From: Bathymodiolus brooksi
Lineage: Eukaryota; Mollusca; Bivalvia; Mytilida; Modiolidae
Assembly (NCBI GenBank): GCA_963680875.1
Contig: OY804580.1
Coordinates: forward strand, 99,105,353-99,169,352
DNA: 64,000 nucleotides
Reading direction: 5' to 3'
In this document: piece after piece, positions 55,990-64,000 of the stretch
Position numbering within the stretch: the stretch's first letter is position 1
Layout: each line of letters starts with the position of its first letter
Program-made: the position numbers and the translations under genes
Notes under the pieces: model-generated
The model's database searches: none
Seen by the model: only the letters and a program-made list of their open reading frames with translations
What the model was told of the DNA's origin: nothing

Positions 55990-56222
55990 GCCCTCGTGGT
56001 CGTGATCGCTTACCTGTGCATACTAGTATCACAACTAACGTGAGTTCGAATCCCGCTCATTGTGAGTTGTACTCGATACAACATTATGTGATAAAGTTTG
56101 TCAGTGCTTTAAGACAGGTCAGTGGTTTTCTCCGAGCACTCCGGTTTCCTCCACCAATACAACTGACTGCCAGATATAACTGAAATATTGTTAAAAGTGG
56201 CGTTAAACAGTTTTACACCATA
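55990..56222 (+). mobile_element. SINE family A copy upstream of the P450
   Basis: GTGGTCGTGATCGCTTACCT, GTGAGTTCGAATCCCGCTC, GGTCAGTGGTTTTCTCCGAG, CAGATATAACTGAAATATTG, AGTGGCGTTAAACAG. A- and B-box spacing is well kept. Confidence 0.8.
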
Positions 56223-56683
56223 ACTCTAACCGACTGGGTGTTATTGTTCTGTACTTATGTTCTTCATATGCAGGTACTAAGACAAGTATGCCCTTCTTTG
56301 TGGATCTGACCTACAACATCAATGTACATGTGCTTTCAATATTTTAAATTTCTTCTTGTACATTTGTACTTTTGATTTGATCCTACATGTATACATGGAA
56401 TTAAACTTGATATGAATATCATCTTGCATACAAAATTTAATATATCATGTTAACCTTTCTTTTTCAAATATCAATTTCTTTAACGAAATATTATTTCTTA
56501 ATAACAGGAATAGACCCTTTTCTCCTGTTTAAAGCCATCTTATAAGTTAATCTCTCTTATATTCCAAGCGTAATAAATGTATTCAATTATTCAAATTTAG
56601 CTGTCCATGCATATTAATTTATAAATACATGATATGGCAGGTATTATAAAGATCATTCAGGCACATGGTGATACAGATTTATA
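56223..56683. promoter_or_regulatory. Presumed P450 upstream region
   Basis: AT-rich DNA between a SINE and the P450 start. No TATA box or xenobiotic-response motif could be assigned with confidence. Confidence 0.3.
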
Positions 56684-56713
56684 ATGGAATGGAAGGTGAA
56701 GGTTGACAAATGA
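56684..56713 (+). promoter_or_regulatory. Nine-codon uORF before the P450 start
   Basis: ATG at 56,684, out of frame, stops at TGA 56,711-56,713, one base before the main ATG. It may lower translation of the P450 if included in the transcript. Confidence 0.4.
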
Positions 56714-56714
56714 A

Positions 56715-57069
56715 ATGGATTGTTGTTCTGTAAACACTCTATTATTTTATGGCATAGTCGCCATTTTGACATTTTTGATCTACATCTATTTTCGAAAACG
56801 ATATTCGTGGAAAAATTTGCCACCCGGACCGTTACCTTGCCCCATATTTGGTAACAGCATTTTATTTAAAAAGGATCCCTTGGGATATAAGCGTTTAACG
56901 GCATTATCTAAACAGTATGGAAGTGTTTATCGTTTATATTGCGGTTCAACGGTTATAGTAATTCTAAACGGTTTTGATGCTATACATGAAGCGTTTGTTA
57001 AACAAGCGGCCATATTCACTGACAGACCACAGCTGTTTGCACCTTTAATTGGTGTATCCAAAGGCACAG
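56715..57069 (+). CDS. Cytochrome P450, CYP2-like, exon 1
   Basis: The 118 codons plus one nt start MDCCSVNTLLFYGIVAIL. Residues 9-26 are an N-terminal membrane anchor, followed by basic R27-K28-R29 and the proline hinge LPPGPLPCPIFGN (35-47), typical of microsomal P450s. Then come the beta-1 region (YGSVYRL) and F-T-D-R-P (helix B region), as in the CYP2 clan. Role: haem-thiolate monooxygenase on the ER membrane; substrate unknown. The donor is ACAG|GTAAAT, phase 1. ATG 56,715 is chosen because it precedes the anchor directly. An upstream ATG (56,684) makes a nine-codon out-of-frame uORF ending at 56,713. Confidence 0.85.
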
Positions 57070-57259
57070 GTAAATTTTCCTTTTCCAACTTTTTCAAAGA
57101 TAAAATTTCTTCTATCGATTCAAATTGTTCTTGTTCTTGTTTTTTATACAAAAAAACTAATTTTATCATTTTAGTATCTATTCCAACCATCCTAACAAAA
57201 AACTATTCACTAAAACGGGTATAAAACGAGTATATATTTGCCTTGAGGTAGTCTACTTT

Positions 57260-57390
57260 ATTTAGCATTTAACGTCACTTTCAACACGTATTTTCATTTA
57301 GCGTTTAACGCCACTTTCAACACCATCTTTACCATAAACCAAACCATCAATCAACACTATATCTGCAATATAGTGGCGGTCAGTTACAGA
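57260..57390 (-). mobile_element. SINE tail fragments
   Basis: CATTTAACGTCACTTTCAAC and GCGTTTAACGCCACTTTCAA, then TATAGTGGCGGTCAGTTAC: duplicated, rearranged tails. P450 intron 1. Confidence 0.6.
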
Positions 57391-57690
57391 ACCTTCAATC
57401 ATGAATTGTGTTCATTGAGATACTATCTAGTTTAATTCACTTGTACAAATGTATGTCATTTTTTGTTTTTCTAGATCAACACATTTATTTTCATATACTT
57501 GTGTTACACAGATGTGATCTAGTGTAAATCAGTACACGATATTGTTCTACTTGTAATTTATATATAGTGACCCGGTTTTAAAATCGTGACCACAATTTGA
57601 CCATCTAATCTTCATGTGTATTATTTAGTTTTCTAAAAGTAAACGTAATAATTTGTTATCATTAATATAGACTTCTAGGTCCGTCGTCTA

Positions 57691-57989
57691 CAGTGCCGGA
57701 TTTACTATTGTGCTTAGGTGTGCTTAAGCACAGGACCCCGTTGGCCAGGGGGCCCATCTTCCTGCAAAAAAAAAAATCATTTTTACGATGAATGTTTGCT
57801 TGTGGTGCAATTTTAAATATAAAGGCGTTCCGTTTCGGAGCGATTCCAGACATAACTTTTCCTAAATTTCCTGAGCATGTATGCCTGACTGCCTGTGTAG
57901 GCCTATCGGGTCTACCTCCTTCAGGGCCCAGGTAAGGAGCCTCATAAATTAACTAGCACAGGGTCCCATTCGTCCTAAATCCGGCACTG
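57691..57989. mobile_element. hAT-type MITE, copy 1
   Basis: Starts CAGTGCCGGATTTA and ends TAAATCCGGCACTG, with a perfect 8-bp target duplication GTCGTCTA at 57,683-57,690 and 57,990-57,997. An 8-bp duplication with CAGTG ends fits hAT. Interior includes TGCTTAAGCACA and GGCCCATCTTCCTGC. P450 intron 1. Confidence 0.9.
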
Positions 57990-58146
57990 GTCGTCTATGT
58001 ATACATATCTGAATTAAAAACGTAATGCGACGATACCACATTTCCATGGTTATATTTCCAGATGCTCAAAACCTGTTGAAAGACGTTTTCAGCGTCATTA
58101 TTGTTAAATTTCTGAAGAAATAGAAATACAATCCATCAAAGTAAAA

Positions 58147-59728
58147 TGACTGTTTCTAAGTAGTAAGCCTCAACTTATCTACCTTTTGATGTTGACTGTA
58201 TCTAAGTAGTAAGCCTCAACTTATCTACCTTTTGATGTTGACTATCTAATGAGTAGTAAGCCTCAACTTATCTACTTTTTTATGTTGATTGTATCTAAAT
58301 AGTAAGCCTCAACTTATCTACCTTTTGATGTTGACTGTTTCTAAGTAGTAAGCCTCAACTTATCTACCTTTTGATGTTGACTGTATCTAAGTAATAAGCC
58401 TCAACTTATCTACCTTTTGATGTTGACTGTATCTAAGTAATAAGCCTCAACTTATCTACCTTTTGATGTTGACTGTATCTAAGTAATAAGCCTCAACTTA
58501 TCTACCTTTTGATGTTGACTGTATCTAAGTAATAAGCCTCAACTTATCTACCTTTTGATGTTGACTGTATCTAAGTAATAAGCCTCAACCTATCTACCTT
58601 TTGATGTTGACTGTATCTAAGTAATAAACCTCAACTTATCTACCTTTTGATGTTGACTGTATCTAAGTAATAAGCCTCAACTTATCTACCTTTTGATGTT
58701 GACTGTATCTAAGTAATAAGCCTCAACTTATCTACCTTTTGATGTTGACTGTATCTAAGTAATAAGCCTCAACTTATCTACCTTTTGATGTTGACTGTAT
58801 CTAAGTAATATGCCTCAACTTATCTACCTTTTGATGTTGACTGTATCTAAGTAATAAGCCTCAACTTATCTACCTTTTGATGTTGACTGTATCTAAGTAA
58901 TAAGCCTCAAGTTATCTACCTTTTGATGTTGACTGTATCTAAGTAATAAGCCTCAACTTATCTACCTTTTGATGTTGACTGTATCTAAGTAATAAGCCTC
59001 AACTTATCTACCTTTTGATGTTGACTGTTTCTAAGTAATAAGCCTCAACTTATCTACCTTTTGATGTTGACTGTATCTAAGTAATAAGCCTCAACTTATC
59101 TACCTTTTGATGTTGACTGTTTCTAAGTAGTAAGCCTCAACTTATCTACCATTTGATGTTGACTGTATCTAAGTAATAAGCCTCAACTTATCTACCTTTT
59201 GATGTTGACTGTATCTAAGTAATAAGCCTCAACTTATCTACCTTTTGATGTTGACTGTTTCTAAGTTGTAAGCCTCAACTTATCTACCTTTTGATGTTGA
59301 CTGTATCTAAGTAATAAGCCTCAACTTATCTACCTTTTGATGTTGACTGTATCTAAGTAATAAGCCTCAACTTATCTACCTTTTGGTGTTGGCTGTTTCT
59401 AAGTAGTAAGCCTCAACTTATTTACCTTTTGATGTTGACTGTATCTAAGTAATAAGCCTCAACTTATCTACCTTTTGATGTTGACTGTATCTAAGTAATA
59501 AGCCTCAACTTATCTACCTTTTGATGTTGACTGTATCTAAGTAATAAGCCTCAACTTATTTACCTTTTGATGTTGACTGTATCTAAGTAGTAGGCCTCAA
59601 CTTATCTACCTTTTGATGTTGACTGTATCTAAGTAATAAGCCTCAACTTATCTACCTTTTGATGTTGACTGTATCTAAGTAGTAAGCTTCAACTTATCTA
59701 CCTTTTGATGCTGACTGTATCTAAGTAT
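58147..59728. repeat. 46-bp minisatellite, about 34 copies, in P450 intron 1
   Basis: The unit contains CTGTATCTAAGTAATAAGCC and TCAACTTATCTACCTTTTGA, then TGTTGA. Copies vary mainly at TATCT/TTTCT and AGTAATAAG/AGTAGTAAG. The first four units include length variants. The array ends abruptly at the Penelope-like element (59,729). Confidence 0.95.
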
Positions 59729-60960
59729 AGTCTGAAGATACCAAAGCCTTGGGGGAAATCAGAATACGAATATCGAAGAAGAAAGGACAACACAATGGCC
59801 AAAAGAAAAAGTACACAAGGACAAACAACGATCTACAAAGCATACATATAAAACTAAAGATCGAGAAACACGAACACCACTAAAAACCGGGGGTGAACTC
59901 AGGTGCTCCGGAAGGGTCAGCAATTCCTGCTCCACTAGTGACATCCGTCGTGTTAATCTAGTTACAAACCCGGTGATAGGTCATGAACGAAGAAAGGACC
60001 GGGAAGTGCTTACAAGTGGAACCTATCCGTGGTCATTTGTGACAAAGATATTACATAACAGTCAACCAAGTCATGGTGGCGACCGTAAAACTGCTTTCGA
60101 AGTGATGACTTCAACTTAACTAAGAGGGACCCTTGGTTCAGTAGCTGCTTCCTTGTTAGCAACAACCCTCTATCAAGAAAATCATGATAGGAACCACAAG
60201 CTCTGGAATATCGTATCGACTGAGAGATATATACTCCATATGCAGGTGCTGCTGGAATGTTGCTACATATGAATGGAAAGTTCACAATGGGAAAATTGAA
60301 TTCATCTCTTTTGACGTAAAGTTTTATTCTTCAACGCCCCTCACTGTCAATTTCGAGGTGTAGGTCAAGGTATGAAGCAGACCTATCTGTATCTGCGGTA
60401 TCCTTTATTTCAAGCTCAATGGGATAGATGTGATCAACGAAATCACCAAACCTAGAATTATTTAGTGACATGACATCATCTGTATAGCGGACCGTGAAAT
60501 TAAAGGATCGTGCTACCTTCGTTTCGTTTTTCTTGAGAAGACCCTGTATGAAGTCTGCCTCATACGAATAAAGGAACAAGTCGGCGAGAAAAAGAGCACA
60601 GTTTGTACCCATAGGTATGCCGACTGGCTGTTGAAAAACACGTCCACCAAACATAGCAAATATGTTGTCAATCAAAAACTCGAGCATGTTGATGATATCA
60701 GTTTCAGAGAACTTTTTTGTAGAATCAGAGTGTTTTTTTACAAAACAAAATCTGTCCCTTTCTAGAACAAGGTATTTGTATCTACGTTGGCCATTCTTTT
60801 TTATGAAATATAGTTGAACCAATTCCCTTAATTTGTTCTTCAGCTTAAAGTGGGGAATAGTTGTGTAGAGAGTAGAGAAGTCAAATGTTTTAATGTTATT
60901 GCAGGAGGAGAGGGATCTAGATTGTATGTACTCTAACAGATCTTTAGAGTTCTTCATAAT
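59729..60960 (-). mobile_element. Penelope-like retroelement fragment with broken reverse transcriptase
   Basis: The minus-strand frame 60,957-60,331 carries RT palm motifs: motif A F-D-F-S-T-L-Y-T-T-I-P-H, motif B G-I-P-M-G-T-N-C, then L-A-D-L-F-L-Y-S-Y-E-A, and motif C as R-Y-T-D-D-V. It then continues S-A-S-Y-L-D-L-H-L-E-I-D, typical of this RT family. The frame is lost near 60,290-60,330 and resumes in a second frame (60,285-60,010, with Y-G-V-Y-I-S-Q-S-I-R-Y-S-R-A). The last ~220 bp (59,729-59,945) is a non-coding end also found at 1,596, 12,696 and, decayed, 54,728. The copy is 5'-truncated and frameshifted. It lies in P450 intron 1, directly after the 46-bp minisatellite. Confidence 0.8.
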
Positions 60961-61120
60961 ATTGATGTTGATTGTATGTACGTATCTGTGTAATGATGCC
61001 GATTCTATCTATACAGTGATGCTGCTGACTGTATCCATGTTAGGATACTGATTATATATGTATATTGCTGTAAACTATGGTATATCGACTAGTTATGACA
61101 AAGTACATGAGAATTAAAAC

Positions 61121-61376
61121 CAGTGCCGGATTTAGGACAAACGAGGCCCTGTGCTAGTTAAGTTATGAGGCCACTTACTTGGGCCCTGAAGGAAGTAGAC
61201 CCGGTAGTCCTACACAGGCAGTCAGGCATACATGTTAAGGAAATTTGGAAATAGTTAAAATAGTACGTTATATTAGGTAAATCGTAAAAAAATGTTTTTG
61301 GCAGGAAGATGGGCCCCGCTGGCCAACGGGATCATGTGCTTAAGCACACCTAAGCACAATGGTAAATCCGGCACTG
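61121..61376. mobile_element. hAT-type MITE, copy 2 (inverted relative to copy 1)
   Basis: CAGTGCCGGATTTA to TAAATCCGGCACTG with a perfect 8-bp target duplication ATTAAAAC (61,113-61,120 and 61,377-61,384). Interior matches copy 1 in reverse complement. The two copies bracket the minisatellite and retroelement in P450 intron 1. Confidence 0.9.
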
Positions 61377-61499
61377 ATTAAAACTAACGAATATAAAATA
61401 AGGGTAATAACAAAATTACCGAACTCCGAAATATGAGAGATACTAGTATGAGATACAAAGTATACCAAGCTGACGAAGAGCTAAATCAAGTGAATGAGT

Positions 61500-61762
61500 A
61501 TTGTAGTTTAACGCCAAGTAACCATTTTCCAGCTATATCATGGCGAGAACAAGTATCTTTTTGATGATGATATCTGTTATGTTCTAGACCAACTCGCTGA
61601 GTTGGATTTCCATAGCACCAACCCACTGTGTCCTTAGAAAAGAAGCCATAAATACAAATTTGGTGATTCTTCTCGTCGTCAACCAGGAATCGAACCCAAG
61701 ATCATCGACCGGCGCACTCGAGACTAGCGCGCTAATAATTACTCCACAAATTACGGAGATTT
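61500..61762 (-). mobile_element. tRNA-derived SINE, third head type
   Basis: Tail AGTTTAACGCCAAGTAACCA, TTTTCCAGCTATATCATGGC; B box on the minus strand is GATCTTGGGTTCGATTCCTG; A-box region AGTAATTATTAGCGCGCTAG. Well-preserved Pol III boxes; body unlike family A. Confidence 0.75.
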
Positions 61763-62775
61763 TTGATGAGGAGTTACAATATCGAGCGTCAAATGACAAT
61801 TAATGTTTTCCATCTTACGTTCATGTATATAATTTCTTTCCTCTATCACAGACAAGGCTAAAAAAGTCGGACCTAACTATGACTAACATGGCGGATGTCT
61901 TATAAGAAACAGGGACTGCTTGACCTTAGCAAGCACCCGAGTTCACTTCAGCTTTTCTTAGTGAGGTTCGTGTTGTTCGTCTTTTTGGATTTCTGTCAAC
62001 ACATTGTGTTGTTGATTGTTTGTCTTCGTTCTTTGTAATGTTTCCATTTCTCAGCATTGTATATTCTTCGCTTTTCTGTAACGTTAATTTACATATTTTA
62101 TAGTTTTTAAATTAAAAATGTGGTAATTTTTAAATGTTTCCTATATGGCTATTTTCGACTATATAAAACAAAAATAAAGCCTCACTTCAAGTCATTATAT
62201 TTTTATTTTATTACGTATTCCTTTTATGAGGAAATAGATTAATTTCAACTAAGGAAAACTTAAAATAACAATTTTAGGGAACATATTATATTAGAAGAGG
62301 AAATATTTTGACAAAATTTCAATTGAAACCAATGTATATGTCCGGGATATGTGCAGTTTTACTGGGCACTCCAATAGTATGACATTTGTATTTACATCTA
62401 ACTACAAAATCAAAACCTTTAAAAGGATATTAAAGCTCATTTTAACATATATTTGTTCAACTCGTGACGAAGGTTGTTTCTTTTCAATTTAATTGTAAAA
62501 ACAATTCAAAAATACTTTGCACGCCCATATAATCCCTACTATCGTTAAAATATCACTTAAAAGGGTCGAAATGAATTTTTGTCCAGGAAGCAAAAATTCA
62601 ATTAATGGAAAAACCGCAAGATATGACAGAATTATCAACGAATTATGTCACTTTTACAAAGTTTTATTGATAAAAACTGGGTTAATGTTTCATAAATATC
62701 ATTTATTGAACCAATTGAAAGTTTTCATGAGATACAAAAAAATTACCAAAATGAACTTTAATATCCCTTTAACGA
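61763..62775. other. P450 intron 1, distal part, no gene seen
   Basis: Apart from the retroelement-like stretch at 61,925-62,070, AT-rich DNA with only short frames that show no domain or splice support. Confidence 0.45.
61925..62070 (-). mobile_element. Decayed retroelement end fragment, inverted orientation
   Basis: Sequence such as GCACCCGAGTTCACTTCAG, GTTCGTGTTGTTC and TTGTTTGTCTTCGTTC resembles the reverse complement of the 59,729-59,945 end. A similar relic is at 55,262-55,400 (CCCAGCTGAGTTCACTTCTG). Confidence 0.35.
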
Positions 62776-62836
62776 CATACCACATCGGTACTGTAATGGT
62801 TTAGGTTAGCATGCTTGTATCAAGTGAGGTAGATCA
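62776..62836 (+). mobile_element. SINE family B head fragment before P450 exon 2
   Basis: CATCGGTACTGTAATGGTTT, AGGTTAGCATGCTTGTATCA, AGTGAGGTAGATCAG match the family B head. It is truncated about 45 bp before exon 2. Confidence 0.6.
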
Positions 62837-62879
62837 GTCTTCTCAACCATATCAAAATTATTGCGTTTTATACATGTAG

Positions 62880-63105
62880 GTATAACATACAACAGTGGCA
62901 ACAAATGGAAGACTCTACGTCGGTTTACTCTCCAGGCACTCAGGGATTTTGGTGTTGGTAAGAAAACGTTGGAAGAGAAGATTTTTGAAGAAATAGATGT
63001 AGTGTCTGAAACCTTGAAGAACAGTAATGAAACTCCCATCAGAGTCAAACCCTTGTTGTTGTCGGCTGCTACCAATATTATATGTAATGTCATGTTTGGG
63101 GAAAG
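62880..63105 (+). CDS. Cytochrome P450, CYP2-like, exon 2
   Basis: Acceptor CATGTAG, joining exon 1 in phase 1, and ending GAAAG|GTAAAT in phase 2. Residues 119-193 contain the helix C motif W128-K-T-L-R132 (WxxxR, haem propionate contact), R-R-F-T-L-Q-A-L-R-D-F-G, and the helix E/F region N-I-I-C-N-V-M-F-G-E-R that is characteristic of CYP2-clan proteins. The exon end has been amplified downstream into a 39-bp tandem array that includes the donor site. Later exons with the I-helix, ExxR and haem-binding cysteine are beyond the window. Whether the gene is intact cannot be told here. Confidence 0.85.
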
Positions 63106-63480
63106 GTAAATTATCTGTATTAATAATGTCATGTTTGGGGAAAGGTAAATTATCTGTATTAATAATGTCATGTTTGGGGAAAGGTAAATTATCTGTATTA
63201 ATAATGTCATGTTCGGGGAAAGGTCAATTATCTGTATTAATAATGTCATGTTCGGGGAAAGGTCAATTATCTGTATTAATAATGTCATGTTTGGGGAAAG
63301 GTCAATTATCTGTATTAATAATGTCATGTTCGGGGAAAGGTCAATTATCTGTATTAATAATGTCATGTTCGGGGAAAGGTCAATTATCTGTATTAATAAT
63401 GTCATGTTTGGGGACAGGTAAATCATTTGTAATGTCGTATTTGGAGAAAGGTAAATCATTTGTAATGTCATGTTTGGGGA
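63085..63480. repeat. 39-bp minisatellite made from the P450 exon 2 end and its splice donor
   Basis: Copies start at 63,085 and every 39 bp to 63,397 (nine units): AATGTCATGTTTGGGGAAAG, then GTAAATTATCTGTATTAAT. Copies 1-3 and 9 carry GTAAAT after AG; copies 4-8 carry GTCAAT. Degenerate units continue to ~63,600, with another at ~63,970-64,000. The first unit is the genuine exon end (N-V-M-F-G-E-R), so the array was born from coding sequence plus the 5' splice site. Confidence 0.9.
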
Positions 63481-63599
63481 GATAACTCACTAATGTCATG
63501 ACTGAGGGTAAGAAAATAATCTGTAATGTCATGTCGGGGAATTGTAAATAATCTTTAATGTCATGATTGAGAAAATGTAAATTGCATGTCATATTATGT

Positions 63600-63960
63600 G
63601 TTGGTTGATTGATTGATGTTTAACGTCCAGCGAGCAATTTTTCAGCTATATTCAGGACGAGAAAAAAAAAAGATTAAACGCCATGGGACTCGAAACAAGG
63701 AAAGGAGATGGGTATGGACAGATAATTTAGCCAGTGCAACAGGTCTCCTATGACTCGAAACAAGGAAAGGAGATGGGTATGGACAGATAATTTAGCCAGT
63801 GCAACAGGTCTCCTATGGACCACTCATCATGAGCATAATGCTCATAATGAGCTGTTACACTGGGTTCTTTAACGTGCGAAGAGGGTGGCAATCTCTCAAC
63901 ACGGGACCTCGGTTTTATTTACGTCTCATCCGAAGGACGGGATATTATGTGATGGAATGG
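63600..63960 (-). mobile_element. Repeat element with SINE-like tail and a 65-bp internal duplication
   Basis: GTTTAACGTCCAGCGAGCAA, TTTTTCAGCTATATTCAGGA is the shared tail. The interior has a 65-bp tandem duplication (63,687-63,751 and 63,752-63,816, GACTCGAAACAAGGAAAGGA). The rest (TTTAACGTGCGAAGAGGGTG, GGGACCTCGGTTTTATTTAC) is typical of dispersed mollusc repeats. Confidence 0.6.
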
Positions 63961-64000
63961 AAGATCATTTGTCATGTTGGGGAAAGGTAAATCATATGTA

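Noticed and set aside
59759..60285. Separate host genes on the minus strand next to the RT fragment
   Set aside because: The frames correspond to the continuation and the non-coding end of the same frameshifted Penelope-like element.
62806..63471. 221-codon minus-strand ORF with repeated L-S-P-N-M-T-L-L-I-Q
   Set aside because: Antisense reading of the 39-bp minisatellite plus P450 exon 2; the in-frame period of 13 codons makes it open by construction.

Overview
This is a window of nuclear DNA from an animal, most likely a bivalve mollusc. It is AT-rich and intron-rich, with no bacterial-style operons. It is full of tRNA-derived SINEs, hAT and Tc1/mariner/pogo-type MITEs, a Penelope-like retroelement and tandem repeats. 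The bivalve assignment is an inference from the repeat repertoire and a CYP2-type P450. No database was searched, so the species is not known.

Two host genes can be read with confidence, both on the + strand. (1) An eight-exon gene (CDS 8,923-51,785; 744 codons) encodes a single-pass type I membrane protein: signal peptide, low-complexity Asn/Thr ectodomain, one CUB domain with four canonical cysteines, a transmembrane helix and a ~490-residue cytoplasmic tail. The tail has tyrosine motifs, a basic cluster, an NPxF motif and a C-terminal class I PDZ ligand (ETIV). All seven splice junctions keep the reading frame, but only if intron 3 uses a GC-AG donor. (2) The first two coding exons of a CYP2-like cytochrome P450 lie at 56,715-57,069 and 62,880-63,105. 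The rest of that gene, including the haem-binding region, is outside the window. A third, unrecognised gene is suggested on the - strand by two phase-compatible exons (7,214-7,438 and 4,159-4,232).

Layout. 1-8.9 kb: AT-rich DNA with MITEs, foldbacks, SINEs and the two minus-strand exons. 8.9-18.3 kb: exons 1-5 of the CUB gene; the CUB exon sits between two inverted SINE copies. 18.3-40.6 kb: a 22.3-kb intron dominated by an 18.1-kb array (22,135-40,273, about 218 copies) of an 83-bp repeat. The left part is nearly homogeneous, the middle is built from 0.8-1.2-kb block duplications, and the right part from three ~3.22-kb higher-order repeats. A diverged single relative of the monomer lies at 604-702 in opposite orientation. 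40.6-51.8 kb: exons 6-8, with a decayed SWIM/zinc-finger transposon gene and a nested pair of DNA transposons in intron 7. 51.8-56.7 kb: 3' flank, hairpin-rich DNA and SINEs. 56.7-64 kb: P450 exon 1, then a 5.8-kb intron with a 46-bp minisatellite, two hAT MITEs with perfect 8-bp target duplications and a frameshifted Penelope-like RT fragment. After exon 2 the exon end, including its splice donor, has been amplified into a 39-bp tandem array.

The host genes have no evident functional link to each other. The main interest is how repeats interact with splicing: an intronic satellite with higher-order structure, a splice-donor minisatellite, inverted SINEs around a domain exon, and a SINE whose Pol III A-box region became a minisatellite.
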